Notes: generated by a model from the sequence alone, not told the origin. A DNA stretch of 64,000 nucleotides from Aspidiotus rigidus (GCA_035079385.1 JAVHKY010000054.1:14922501-14986500); one strand, 5' to 3'; shown: positions 30,903 to 43,378, counted from the stretch's first letter. Made by a program: numbers and translations.

Positions 30903-33154
30903 CACTGAGAGAAATAAACTGTAATTTTTTACCGCAGAATAGTAAAATTGAATAGAAAATCTGTAAAATTTAATGGAAGTGCTGGAATAATCACAGCATT
31001 CTTCAGTAATTTAGGCGTTTATCAAAATTTACTCCATTGGTTTATGATTTTCTCATTCAAAAAATAGTACTGGTTCAAGAACAGAGGAGGAAAAATTACA
31101 GAATTTGATAGTATGGTACAGTTCGAGTAGTAATTATTAATTCAAAGATTGTATTATTTACAGTATACATCATGAAAGACTGTAACTAATGTTTCGATAG
31201 TATTTTTCACCGCATACACTAATCAATAAAATCAGTGCACGATCACTATTATTTACAGAATGTACGTTTAAACGCGTGTTTTACTTGTGAATCTGTAATT
31301 TTTCCTAAAAAAGGTAATGCAAGAAATACCTTTCGATAGCAGCATTTTTTCCTCTTAGAGCTCAGTCGTAAATGGATTACAGTGGCGTAGATACGGGGGA
31401 AGGATATGGAGGATGAGTCCTTCCATTTCAATTTTTTTCTTGCTTTTTACTATCTTTCTCACTCACTTTTTTACTTGGATAAAAAAATAATGATACTTAG
31501 AAAAAACTACATCCATCGAAAAATTTTCTGTACTCGGTATGTCTCTGATCTATTATAACCCAAATTCATCAGAATTGAAGTCCAGAAAAAGATAGGAGGG
31601 AGATTACAGTGCCTGCCGTAAGAAGTCTATATCAATACAGAGTCTTGAGATTGTTGAATTCTTTTTTTTTTTTCTCGAATAAGGAATATCAAAAAATGAC
31701 GATTGATTTTTCTGACAAAGTTGGGCTAGAAATTACTTATAAATAATCAACGACTATTCAATGAAAAACGAATAATTTTATTTGTATCAATAATTATTAT
31801 TGCACGATGAAATATATCTTTTTTTTATCAATGCACAATCATTGAGACAAACTGTAACAACTTATCAACTTTTTTCTTCAAACTTGAGTAGCCAGTAGTC
31901 GGTTATGGTACATCTATTGTCTACTTGGATTAAAAATTATATTTGTGCAGACGGGTTTTGTAAAATTAAGATACCTTAGGGTAAAAATTATGATTTTTGA
32001 GATACTAGCGGATTTTTATCAAAATGGAGATGGAGAATCCATCAAGCGATCAGCTAGCTTAGCCCATGAAAATTGGGATAATTAGAGGGGTTCAAAACAA
32101 AAAACAATCATGTACCATGGAAATATGTGTAATGATTTTTTCTCTTTCGCAATTTTCTCAAAATTAAGTTTTATGTTTTCGCAAAACCAGTCACACTTAT
32201 TGATTAACTCATTTAGATAGGCAGCCTATTCTTGAAATTTTGTAGAAACAAAAAATATAAAAAAATGATTTTTGCTTTTTTTATCAGATTTATTATAGGT
32301 GAACAAGCGAGATAAAATATGTAGGACACACATTTTTGTTTCAAGCTCAAGCATCTTCTTTCGTTTAGATAAACTGTTTTAGAAAAGTATACAAATGAAT
32401 AGAATAATTATGTTGATTCAATGAAACAACAAAACCTAACACAAAACACAAAATACGTAATGAAGATGAGACTTTTTTGTTTTCATTTTTGAAAGGAATA
32501 TTATTTTTACTTTAATCGCTCGTGTCAGGAGGTATTTTTCTCAAAAAATAATGGTAAAGATTGCTATTGTGGGTAAAATCGCGCTTTACCATCGTAAGTT
32601 GGAAATTTTTCAATCAAAAAAATAATTCGCCACTAAAAAAGTTAATTAAACTACAGAAGTGTAACCTACCCACCTTTAAATGAAGAAATCATATACCAAC
32701 GCATGTTGGAACACAATGGCTCGAAGAAACCCGACATTCGCACCCGCATGATAGAGGTAAGTCACTTTCAGCAGGGTTAGTACTTGGATGGGTGACCGCA
32801 GTATACAGTAATACAAGTAATTGTTACAGACAAAATATAACAGGGGACGAAAAATTACAGAATAAGATGGTAAAGACAGAACAATTATTTTTTTCGAGAT
32901 TGTACACCCTTGAATAGTAACTTTTACTTTTAGATGAGAAAATTTTACAGACTAAAACTGTAAATTGCAAACTCTCTCCACGAATGAATATTTACTTACA
33001 CAAATCTGTAATTTATCCTATTCTGTATGGTTATTTTTACTTTACAACTCTGTAATTTTTCCTGATTTTGTATGTTGTATTTACAGAATTTCTACCTTGT
33101 CACTTTTCTCAAGTACCATTTCTGTAAAAATTGCTACGAATATTTCTCTCAGTG
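30903..33154. mobile_element. TA-flanked TIR element (Tc1/mariner-like, non-autonomous), 2.25 kb
   Basis: Left end CACTGAGAGAAATA and right end TATTTCTCTCAGTG are exact inverses of 14 bases, each flanked by TA (30901-30902 and 33155-33156). This fits the Tc1/mariner superfamily, which duplicates TA. The interior has no transposase. It is peppered with CTGTAATTTTT and ATTTACAGAAT motifs in both orientations, densest near the ends, and includes a 5S rRNA-like segment. The superfamily is inferred from the TA flanks and TIR only. Confidence 0.65.
32702..32799 (+). pseudogene. 5S rRNA-derived fragment
   Basis: 32774-32799 reads GGGTTAGTACTTGGATGGGT then GACCGC, the strongly conserved 3' half of eukaryotic 5S rRNA that includes the internal control C box. 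Upstream, GGTAAGTCA (32756-32764) aligns with the A-box region GTTAAGCA, and GTTGGAACACAATGGCTCG (32705-32723) with the loop region before it, separated by extra bases. Both outer stem ends are missing or scrambled, so it is a pseudogene or a 5S-derived SINE head rather than a working gene. It sits inside the TA-flanked element. Confidence 0.75.
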
Positions 33155-33156
33155 TA

Positions 33157-34552
33157 CACTTACTTTTGTATTTTCCAGTACAAAATAGTGAACTCTTCAC
33201 GACTTTGGAGAAGAAAATTTTCTATAAAACTTCTTATTTTATACACACCAACGAAGTTATTCGCAAACTTGTGAATGCAGCATTATATTCTATTTATATT
33301 CTATCCTAACACAAGGATCAGCTTCTCCAAAAACCATCGAAATTTTCACATCGTATTTAGGAAGAGCTTTTATTATATAGGTATATGTACCACATGCGTA
33401 CAAAGATATGAATTCTTTTTAGAAATGTTTGTTATGCTCTAACGAAAATCTAATAATGTTCGACGCATGAAAATAAGATACCCCATGTTGAATTTTACCG
33501 CAGCTATCGGGTAACTTTTGTTTCAATTTTTTTATTTACGTAGAATAAAAGAAACAGAAAAAAAAAATTATCATAAGTTATTCAGCGCTACTGTAGCAGA
33601 ACACTTTCCTTCTCTATATAGCGCGGAGACATTTTCTCCTGGCCTAAAAATTATAGCGAAATTCGCAATCGAAAATAAGACGGTAAATTGACTTCAATAT
33701 TGTATACATTTTCATAATTTGTTCCCGTCACTACTTTATGCCTTGCAAAACGACAGAAGAGTGCTAAAAGACCCGCAAAAGACAACAAACAAATTGACGT
33801 AATTCGCCGGTGCACTAGAGAGTGTTTTCTCGAACGTATCTACTTTACTTCCTTACCTCTAATGGGACACATAATGACGACAATAATTGTTACAGCAGGA
33901 CGATACGCGAAGTAATTGTCCTTAAGTTGTCGTATTTTCGCCGAATGAACATTGTTACATAAGATAACGGATATTACTGTAATTTGATGTAGAACTTACG
34001 TTGGTTCCTCGTCCTCGACTATAGTCTACTGTTATATGCGCGGAGATATTATGTTCCGACGATATTTTCTATGAAATTTTTCTCCCATAAGATGGGCTAC
34101 GCAATATGTCTTATAATACGTAGCGCGCAATATAATTCACCAGAAAATATAACGTACATATTTCTTTCTTTCAGACAAGTCACAAAATATATTCCCTATT
34201 TCTCTCGGAACGCGAAAATAAATTTTATTTTGTTTAGCACTTATGCAGCACGCGAGATTTCTTCTAGAAGAAGCGTGTGCGTTCAAATCTCAGTACCTGA
34301 AGTTAGCACAATATAACGAGAGAAAGGGGGTCGGTAGAAAGCAATGATGAAGAAAAAAATGTTACATTCGACCGAGGAGACCGCAATGGCAATAGGGAAG
34401 GCGTAGAAGTCTTGGGGTAGCAAATTGAGAAATAGACGAGTGGGTAAATGGCAGGGGTGAAATCGATTACAGACAGCCCAGGAAATTAGTGGGTGAATCC
34501 AGCTTTTTAAAAGAATTGGAATAGTCGCAGTACAAGGTTATAATATCGAAGA
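33157..34552. other. No gene recognised
   Basis: AT-rich sequence without repeats or convincing frames. The 34071-34316 ORF has no recognised motif. Confidence 0.45.
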
Positions 34553-34964
34553 ATGTGGTGGGTTTTCACTGTCTATTCTAACTCCGACTATGATCTTTCC
34601 TTCTTATCTTACAAACTACAAGAAGAAAATTCACATATATCCTTCGACCTCCCTTCAAGAGATCTTTTTTTTTTTGAGGAAAAACTCATGACAACCGCCA
34701 CCAAAAACCTAAGAAATACCTCCCCTGGATTGGATAACCTTCATTCGACTATGATCCAGAACCTATCTCCTCTCCCTGTTTAATTCCATCTTCACCAATA
34801 ACTCCCACACTCTCTCCTGGCAAACTATCATCATTCTATCTGTTATTTAAGCACTTCGGTTGAAATTGATTACCCCTCCCATCGAAGCTTGTAATGTGCT
34901 GATCGGCCGGCGCATGAAAAGAGGCAAACCGTCAAAAGCAAAGAAAGCTTTACATATTCAGTGA
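34553..34964 (+). pseudogene. Non-LTR retrotransposon shards: RT start block and RGKPSKAKK tail
   Basis: 34660-34783 reads LMTTATKNLRNTSPGLDNLH and NLSPLPV, matching the 'A.KNLK..SPG.DNI' block that opens the RT domain of Jockey/I-type elements. In a shifted frame FNSIFTNNSHTLSWQTIIIL continues the expected 'LFN.I.....P..WK.A.I' pattern to about 34850. A sharp jump then leads to RRMKRGKPSKAKKALHIQ with a stop at 34962-34964, similar to the tail at 29301-29390. Most of the RT is deleted. Confidence 0.6.
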
Positions 34965-35011
34965 ATACTGCTACTGTGCTAATTTTTGTAACTCGCATGA
35001 GACTTGTTTTT

Positions 35012-38000
35012 AAAGGCTCCAGCCGGGTAAGGGGGGAAAATGGCCTTGGTCGGAAAATGTTTCAAATGTCCGTCAAAATGTTGTCCCCAATGAGAAAACT
35101 CCAAGTCCAAAAAATTGGGCCCATCCGCTCACCCACATGGACTGCAGAGCCATTTTTGGGCCTAAAATCCAAATGGCTATATCTCAGCCAATAATGATCG
35201 CACAGCAATGAAACTTCGGGACATTTTAGTATATGTGAGCGTTCATTCAAGGTATTTTTTTCAAAAAAAATCATTCATATTTTCCCCAGTTTCTAGCTAG
35301 AACAAAACTTCAAACTCGAATGAAAAAAAAATCGGGAGGGGGAGGCACCTGGGAAAAATCATTAATTTGAAGCGCCATACCCTCTACTACAGCATACATG
35401 AGTACCACAGTCCTCGGTGAGGTGCAACATTCCCAAAAAAAATCAATATTCAATGAATTTCTGTGATTTTTCCATGAATAGCGGGGTAAACTATGACTGC
35501 TACCGCAATAGACCGCCAGAAATCAATAGTCAATGTTCGAGCTGAAAAATACGCACTCCTCCGTGGGATGAAATGGGAATGTTGATAGACCAAAAATATA
35601 TTTTTAGTATTTCGTTTATCGATTTGGTCAATTCTTATGTAAACACGTCCACCGATTAGGTGGAGTACGTTAGATTGAGAAAAATAGTTGAAAAATTCTC
35701 CAGTCGCTGGAACAGTCTGAAAATAGAAGAGAAGTGAGAAAATCCACTTTTTCACCCTGGAGGACCGTGAGTTTTGGTATTTCATTCATCAAATAGGTCA
35801 GTTCTCACGTAAACAGGTTCGCCGAGTTTGAAAAAAAAATGGTCAAGAAATTCTCCAGTCGCTGGAACGTTCTGGAAATGACAAAAATTAGAGAAAATCC
35901 ACTTTTTCACCCTGGAAGACCATGAGTTTTGGTATTTCATTCATCAATTCGTTAAATTCCCAAGTAAACATGTACGCCAAGTTTGAAAAAAATAGTCAAA
36001 AAATTCTCCAGTCGCTGGAACTGTCTGGAAATAGCAGAAAATCGAGAAAGTCCACTTTTTCAACCTGGAGAACTGCGACTTTTCATATTTCATTCATCAA
36101 TTACGGCAAATCTTATATGAATACATCCACCGAGATGGGAAAATAATAAAAAAATTCTCCAGTTTCTAGGATGCCCTGGAAATAGTAAAAACTCTAGGTA
36201 ATCCACATTTCCAACATGTAAAACCGTGATTTTTCATATTCTGTTTATCAACAAGGTCAATTCTTATGTAAATACATCCGCCGAGTTGGAAAAAAATAGT
36301 CAATAAATTCTCCAGCCGCTGGAACCTTCTGGAAAGGACAAATAACACAATTTGTACCGCTGCGACTCGAGGGAGGAAAAGTAACACATAAATCATAGTG
36401 GCAAGTGTGTATCTTTGATTTTTTAATATTTTCAGTGCGTTCCAACGACTGGAGAATTTTTTTCAATTTTTTTAAAACTCGGCGTAAGTGTTCTTAGAAG
36501 AATCGACCATACCAATGAGCGTCTGGAGAATTTATTGAATATTTTTTTCGAAATAGAGATGTATTTACTCAAAAATTGACCTTATTGATAAATAGAATAT
36601 AAAAATCACGATTCTCCAAGTTCAAATAGCAGATATTTTCAATTTTTCATTTTCAGACTATTCCAGCGACTGAAGAATTTATGGACTATTTTTTTCAAAC
36701 TAGGCGAAGGTATTAACATAAGATTTGACCTTTTTGATAAACAACATACCAAAAATCAGGGCTCTCCAAGTTGAAAAAGCTGATTTTCTGGATTTGGTAC
36801 CATTTTTAGATCGTTCCAGCGACTGGAGAATTTATTGACTACTTTTTTCCAACTCGGCGGATGTATTTACATAAGAATTGACCTTGTTGATAAACAGAAT
36901 ATGAAAAATCACGGTTTTCCATGTTGGAAAGGTGGATTACGTGGAGTTTTTACTATTTCCAGGGCATCCCAGAAACTGGAGAATTTTTTGACTATTTTTT
37001 TCAAACTCAACAGACATGTTTACATAAGAACTGAACGAATTGTGGAATGAAATACCAAAACTCACGATTCTCCAGGGTGAAAAAGTGGATTTCCCCGATT
37101 TATTGTCATTTCCAGACCATTACAGCGGCTGGAGAATTTTTTGACTATTTTTTTCAAACTTGGCGTAGGTGTTTACTTGAGAATTTACCTAATTGATGAA
37201 CAAAATACCAAAAATTGCGGTCCTCCAGAGTGAAAAATTGGATGTTCTCGATTATTTGTCCTTTCCAGAAGGTTCTAGCGGCTGGAGAATTTGTTGACTA
37301 TTTTTTTCGGATTCGGCGGATGTGTTTACAGAAGAATTGACCTAATTGATGAACGCAATACCAAAACTCACGGTCCCCCAGGTAAAAAAATTCGATATTC
37401 TCAATTATTTGTCCTTTCCAGACCATTACAGCGGCTGGAGAATTTTTTGACTATTTTTTTCAAACTTGGCGTCGATGTTTACTTAGGAATTGAACGAATT
37501 GATGAATGAAAAACCAAAACTCACGGTCCTCCAGAGTGAAAAAGTGGATTTTCTCACTTCTCTTCTATTTTCAGACTGTTCCAGCGACTGGAGAATTTTT
37601 CAACTATTTTTCTCGATCCAACGTACTCCACCTAATCGGTGGACGTGTTTACATAAGAATTGACCAAATCGATAAACGAAATACTAAAAATATATTTTTG
37701 GTTCCCATTTCATCCCACAGAGGAGTACGTATTTTTCTGCTCGAACATTGACTATTGATTTCTCGCGGTCTATTGCGGTAGCAGTCATAGTTTACCCCGC
37801 TATTCATGGAAAAATCACAGAAATTCATTAAATATTGATTTTTTTGGGAATGTTGCACCTCACCGAGGACTGTGGTACTCATGTATGTTGTAGTAGAGGG
37901 TATGGCGCTTCAAATGAATGATTTTTCCCAGGTACCTCCCCCCGATTTTTTTTTAATTCAAGTTTGAAGTTTTGTTATAGCTAGAAACTGGGAAAAATAT

Positions 38001-38253
38001 GAATGTTGTTTTTTGAAAAAAATACCATTAATGAACGTTCACGTATACTAAAATGTCCCGAAGTTTCGTTGCTATTGGCTGAGATATAGCCATTTGGATT
38101 TTAGGTCCAAAAATGGCTCTGCAGCCCATGTGGGTGAGCGGATGGGCCCAATTTTTTGGACTTCGAGTTTTCTCATTGGGGACAACATTTTGACGGGCAT
38201 TTGAAACATTTTCCAAACAAGGCCATTTTCCCCCTTACCCGGCTAGAGCCTTT
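35012..38253. mobile_element. 3.2-kb foldback element made of inverted tandem repeats
   Basis: The left terminus AAAGGCTCCAGCCGGGTAAG is inverted at the right terminus (TTACCCGGCTAGAGCCTTT). The arms match over about 700 bases of unique sequence: AATTGGGCCCATCCGCTCAC, CCAAATGGCTATATCTCAGCC, TCCTCGGTGAGGTGCAACAT and TTTAGTATTTCGTTTATCGA all occur at left and inverted at right. Inside each arm is an array of ~150-bp units ending in CTCCAGTCGCTGGAA (left, about five units) or CCAGCGACTGGAGAA (right, about nine units), converging near 36430. A transposase is absent. Inverted arms with internal tandem repeats are the defining layout of foldback transposons. No target duplication was settled. Confidence 0.85.
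35690..37640. repeat. Inverted array of ~150-bp repeats around CTCCAGTCGCTGGA
   Basis: Units carry, in left-arm orientation, TCTCCAGTCGCTGGAAC, then GGAAATAG, then TCCACTTTTTCACCCTGGA, then TTGGTATTTCATTCATCAA, then CTTATGTAAACACGTCC. They occur head to tail near 35699, 35852, 36006, 36150 and 36309 and in the opposite orientation near 36455, 36530, 36665, 36818, 36967, 37124, 37276, 37430 and 37574. The motif CCAGYSRCTGG is itself close to palindromic. Confidence 0.85.
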
Positions 38254-38429
38254 CATTTTGGCGTTCGCCTTTTTTTTCTCGTTTTCAAAATATATACATG
38301 TCGTTCCATCATCATATTTCCCGGGTTTCATTTTTATTTCCCGGTCAGCGTTTATTTCCATTTTGAAATGGCGCAAACAGATGCCATTTTTTCATTCCTT
38401 CCGCATTTTTTGTCGAGCCCAAAAATCAC

Positions 38430-38583
38430 ACCGTGTAGAAAATTCTATCATAGGGTATAGCTCGAGAGTGGACATTTTTTCAAGTCCCCCTTCCCCGTGA
38501 CTTCAAAAACCTCGGACCGCTCGCGCGACGAAAATTTTCTGGAAGTACATACCCTCAACAAAAGGAATAGCGGGTTCTCCGCT
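38430..38583 (-). mobile_element. Helentron-like variant A, 5' end only, minus strand
   Basis: Read on the minus strand it starts AGCGGAGAACCCGCTATTCC (38583 down), continues TTTTGTTGAGGGTA and GAAAATTTTCGTCGCGCGAG, then GGTTTTTGAAGTCACGGGGA and a minisatellite-like CTCTCGAGCTATACC, matching 60952-61090 base for base over long stretches. No 3' hairpin or CTAA end was found to its left, so it is truncated. Confidence 0.7.
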
Positions 38584-38721
38584 AAAAAAAAAAATAGAAA
38601 ACAGTATTTTTAGCTAGTTTGACTTTTTTTTTCTTGCTTGTTGACTTGCTTACTTTGAAAAAAGGTCAAGTAAAAGTCAAGTATTTCTAGAATTTCCTTT
38701 CAGTAGACACCCTGTATACGT

Positions 38722-40190
38722 ATTATAATTAGTTATTTGAGTGGGCGATGGTAACGCGGCTGGAGAACCACTTAGTGTCCGAGGAGATAATTTCTGGGAG
38801 TCAGTACGGTTTCCGAGCTGGACGCTGTACTTCAGATGCTGCAATCAAACTGAAGAAGGTAGCTTCTGCGGCAGTGAAGAAGCGACAGTTTTGCGCAGCT
38901 GTCAGCCTCGATATAGAGAATGCGTTTAATTCCATTCCGTGACAGAAGATTTTAAAGATGCTACAAAACGCGATGGTGTCTGGTTACCTGCTAAGGATCA
39001 TCTGCAGTTACCTAAAGTGCAGAAATATCGAAGCAGAGACGTCTGCTAGCACAATGAAGCAAAGTGTAACATGCGATGTTTCCCAGGACTCTGGGAACAT
39101 CGCATTCAACGGCCTTTTAAAGATCAAGCTACCACCAGGGGTACAGCTTATACGCTATGCCGACGATACCCTGGTGCTTGGCTCTGCCGACAGTGTTGCC
39201 GAGGTGGAGACTAAGGTGAACCAGGCGCTAGAGGCTGTGACCCGTTGGATCGAGTCTACCGGATTAAGCTTGGCAGTAGAAAGGACGGAGGACATTATAT
39301 TCACGACCCGTCGAAAGTTTAATCCACCCGCCTTTCGTCTGCAAGTTATGGTTATTGAGACTAAGAAAGTACTAGAGTACCTGGGACTCTGGTTCAACAG
39401 TAAGCTAAGCTTCCGTCACCACTTTAAGATGGTGGCGGAGAAAGCTGCCGGGGTGGTGACACGTTTGTCCCACTTAATGTCGAACCAAGGAGGACCTAGA
39501 GAAGCTATAAGAAGACTCTATTTGAGCGTAGCAATGTAGCCCCAGTGTGGGACGGCTCCATGAAGATCGCATACAGAAGAAGAGAGATGGAAAAAATCTA
39601 ACTCTGCGCTTAGATGTGTTGGTACCTACCGCCCTGTATGGACGGATGCTCTTTGCACATTAGCACGGGCACCGCCAATTGATCTGCTGGCAGAAGAGCG
39701 AGCAGTGGTGTTCGAGGCAAAGAAGAAGACAAGCCTTGCGAGTCAAGCAGGAGGCCAGACGCTCCCTGCTTGCCAAGTTGAAAGAGCGACTCGCCCAAAC
39801 AGGAAAGGGCGAGTGGACCCGCGTGCTAATACGTGATCTTGACCAGTTGGTGGACCGAGACCATGGCCAGTTGTCGAATTTTCATCTTACACAAATGATG
39901 AGTGGTCATGGGTGCTTCAACAAGTACTTACACAAAATGGGGAAAGTTGAGCAACCGTCGTGCTCACACTGTCAGGAGCGGAATGATGGATCACATGCAC
40001 CATCTTCAAGTGTGAGGCGTGGAGACGTGAGCCGGGTGAGCTGAAATGGTCTCTCGCTGAGATCGGGGAAGATGAAGAACTCGCCCTTAGTAATCTAGTT
40101 CCATGCATGCTCAGAACAACGCAGGCATGGAGCCATGTATCTACATTTGCCGCCAAGGTGATGAAGAAGAAAATGAACGCGGAATGGGAG
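38722..40190 (+). pseudogene. R1-like non-LTR retrotransposon, 5'-truncated and broken
   Basis: Blocks in order: LVSEEIISGSQYGFRAGRCT and AAVSLDIENAFNSIP (RT motif A, 38748-38942), a stop, then YLLRIICSYLKCRNIEAE, VSQDSGNIAFNGLLKI (motif B, shortened), RYADDTLVLGSADSVAEVE (catalytic YADD, about 39150), EYLGLWFNSKLSFRHHF. After a frameshift near 39540 come ALRCVGTYRPVWTDALCTL and LAEERAVVFEAKK, and in another frame MSGHGCFNKYLHKMGK with CSHCQERNDGSHAP, the C-terminal CCHC-type zinc region, and finally WSHVSTFAAKVMKKKMNAEW with a stop near 40200. This order (RT, then 'GHG.F..YL.....CP.C', then 'W..V..F...VM..K') is that of R1/LOA-group elements. At least three frameshifts or stops make it dead. 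Confidence 0.85.
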
Positions 40191-40600
40191 CGGCAGATGT
40201 AGAGCCACGTTATGGCCTCTCACATCTACGTGTACCATCCCCCATGCTGCTGCTGCTGCTGCCACATCACTTCTCGTCAGCACCAGCACCACTATGTACA
40301 GGGCGCTGAAGAGGGAGCCAGCGCCAACAGAAGAAAAAAGGGCAAGCACAAGACAATAGCCAAAAATAGAAGGAGGAGGAGGAAGAGGAAGAAACATCCG
40401 CCGGAGAAGCCACAGTCGCGAAGCATTGCTGGTGAGCTCTTAGTGGGTTCCCAATGGTGACTGAAAGCTCTGGTGGAGGAGTTGATACGCATACGTCCAT
40501 GGTACAGGACTATCTGAATTCCAGGTTGAGTGCTGAGTGCTCCCTCGGTCAGTAGGGTAGACTCCTGTAGTAAATCAATACAATATTCTCCTCGTGCGTA
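40191..40600 (+). other. Possible 3'UTR of the R1-like element with triplet runs
   Basis: GC-richer than what follows. Contains (CTG)5 near 40247 and a GGAGGAGGAGGAAGAGG purine run near 40371. ORFs on all frames here come from low-complexity sequence. A retrotransposon 3'UTR is plausible because the composition drops near 40560-40600, but no poly(A) or duplication was seen. Confidence 0.35.
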
Positions 40601-43378
40601 CGAGCCATATTAATTATGATGAGGGAAGGTACAGACACGCAACGTTTCCTGTAGTGGTCTCATTGAAGGACATTGTACAGCGCGCAGAACCCCAGGAGAA
40701 ATGGAGCCAGGCCACTCTCAATTCGAGCTCTCTGGACTACCGACGCAGATACCGGTGCCGGAGGGGCGGTTTTGACTTTAAATATTTTTGACCGTCGAGC
40801 TTATATTTGTACATCTATATGAGGTACTTGAGAACAGAACTAGGAGATGACGTCATCAGCCCAAGTTAGAAGAATTTGCTAGACTAGATGTTATAGAAAT
40901 TTGTCTAGATTAGATTATAGAAGTTTTTCTGGGTTAGATAAAATTGAGAGAGAGAGCCTTCCTCGAGGAGATATTTCCCGGTCCGTGTCGTACAACATGA
41001 TAAATATTTCATCGTATGCACTCAGGTATAGTGCGGATAATACAGATTGGTATGCATATCAATATTCATTCTTACAAGGCTACAGGCTATCCTACAGCAA
41101 CTCTCTTTTTAGAAGGATAAACTAGCTTGCTTTAAACCTTGCGCTCTCCTACCACCGAAACTTCACAAAACAATTTTAATCGGTTTTGTACATCTCAGAA
41201 ACCTACTCGCTGAAACATAAAGAAAACAAAATTACTTAGTATCGTATTTCATCCCGCATATTGGCTGCGACGTCATCAGTAATTTAGAAGAACAGTGAGA
41301 CAGGCTAATATCCCATCACAACCCCTCTTCCCTTTGATGACCAGGTTTCATTTTAAGTCGATATCTTCCCAGGTCAATATCATTCAGAATCCTCGCGTGT
41401 TGGGTCTTATCGTGGAATGGGAGTTGGGAGAGAGGGAGGTCTGAGTGAGTGAAGAAGACTCTCTTTTCCGGCCCACTATATGTGCGTCGTTTTCCGAGTT
41501 CGAATTCCCTAATACAGATCACGCTCATTAAGCTTCACTTTCTTTTTGCTTTGGCTTTATAACGTGGGAAAGTATTTTTTGATGCTCTACTACTCGCAAA
41601 TGTCTCGCGAAGTCTAGCGTCGTGAATTTCGTGTTCAGGGTAAAGCAAATACCAAACAGAGGGCGGAAGCCTGCACACTTCGAACAAGCTGGGTAGAGGA
41701 TCAATGTCACAAAATAATGGCTTAGAAGAGTACTACTTTGCAGATTTTAGAAAGGCTATAGAGGTGGAGAACTTCGGGAAGCTTTGACGCGGGGCTTGAT
41801 GTGATACTTCAAAAGTAATATCAACTGATTGGCACTCACCTATATTCAAAACTTTGAAATTTTAATTTGTTCGCCATGAAATCGTTCATACAGAACTACA
41901 GATATGCAGCCGGAAACATAACCCTGCATAATATGGCGGTCTCTATATCTCCTAAATCTATAATATTTTCGATTGCGAGAACCACAAGTCAGGTCAGGTA
42001 TGTTGTCGCTATACCCAGAGCGATACAACAATTTTCTATTTGTGTATCAAGGTTTGTCAAAAGATCCCTCGGTTTGCAATTTATCAAGTGTGCAACGAAA
42101 AGAAAACGCTTATGTACTTTTGCATAAACTAAAAATTTGTTCATTTTTGATTTTGCAGGTGAAGTGTTTATTGTATGCTTCAAAAACGGCAACCAGGTCT
42201 TCAGTTAGAGTTCATTTTGCAAGGAGGCTCCCTCCGAAACTCTCAGACAAGTATGTAAAATACCATATTTTTACAGTTATTTTTTGGAATAATTTTTCTT
42301 ATTCTGTCGAGCCAACCAAAGTATACCTGCACAAAATTATCTCAACAATACCATCAGGAAACTGAATTTCTAGATCTTATTTGTAGCTCCTTGCTCATCA
42401 TGTGGATGATTCAGCGAGGCTTTAATAAAACTCACTGTGTGAAGCATAAAAATCGAAAATGTTGAAATATCGCTGTGCGCTATAGTCGCAGCGAGTGCCG
42501 GCCGTGAATAAAATGCAAATTTATTACCACATCTTGTAAGATAAAGTGCGCTGAAAAATAAAACGAGAAAGATTTGAAAAAATGAAGAATGCGCGGAGAA
42601 TGAGACCCGATAATTCGAGGAAAAAAGAGTACACCACGAAGACGTAAAAATGGTTATTTTTTTTTTAAACAAAACAAGACGAAATTCTACCCTTCCGAAA
42701 GAAAGTGAAGGAAACAGAAATAGTGTTGTTAAGTACGACTGCTGTTGAAGAACTGTGTTTACTAGAAATGTGGGTAACAAAAAATGAAGTGCATTTTAAA
42801 CATCCAGAAAAATACTGTAGTACTATAGCTGTGGAGGAAGCAGCGTCTCCGAGTAAAGCTGCTCATTTTACTTTTATTTATTTTGTATTGAGGCGAAATA
42901 TTTCTTATTTTTATGAAGCTGCTTGTAAGTTTTATCACTCAAATTGGTACGGTAGCATTACTTGATGGAACATACGTGCTTCTTGAAAAAAAATGAGACT
43001 TCTTTCGTTACATTTTTATCATTCCATCATCTTCTAAATCGAGAGAAAAAAACATAATGAATTGAGATTAAAAATGTCAGCATTTGGAGCGCTTCAACTA
43101 CGTATATTGGTTAAATTTAGTTTCTATGAATTATCGATTGAAATAGTTATCTTTTTTTTTTTTTTAAATTCTTTAATTATGTAATCCTTTTTCGGATGGT
43201 TGAAAAACAAAAATCGCTTCTAGAAGTTCTCCGTCGATCGATCTCCAAACATCGATCCACGGTACTTTATTAAGTTCCATTCATTCCTGATATCAGAATT
43301 CATGATAATGCCAGTTTGGTTCGAGTTCCAGCGTAAAAACGTCGTTGTATAAATATGACTAGTATCGATCGAGTTTTC
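40601..43378. other. No gene recognised
   Basis: Unremarkable AT-rich sequence with several mid-size ORFs (41867-42127, 41973-42365, 42370-42780 minus, 42705-42965) that show no domain, no conserved-looking composition and no splice context. Two GACGTCATCAG sites (40849 and 41271) are noted without interpretation. Confidence 0.4.

Noticed and set aside
35012..38253. A target duplication around the 3.2-kb foldback element
   Set aside because: Flanks (CTTGTTTTT and CATTTTGGC) share only T runs, so no duplication is claimed.
34981..38260. CRISPR-like regular repeats
   Set aside because: Units are ~150 bp, diverged and in opposed orientations within inverted arms, in a eukaryotic context; no spacer-repeat structure.
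40212..40500. CTG and GAA-type triplet ORFs with poly-Cys, poly-Arg or poly-Ser runs
   Set aside because: Low-complexity translations of (CTG)n and GGAGGA runs in the probable 3'UTR of the R1-like element.
42370..42780. 136-residue minus ORF with hydrophobic stretches
   Set aside because: Composition follows AT-rich antisense sequence; no family resemblance, and an opposite-strand ORF overlaps.
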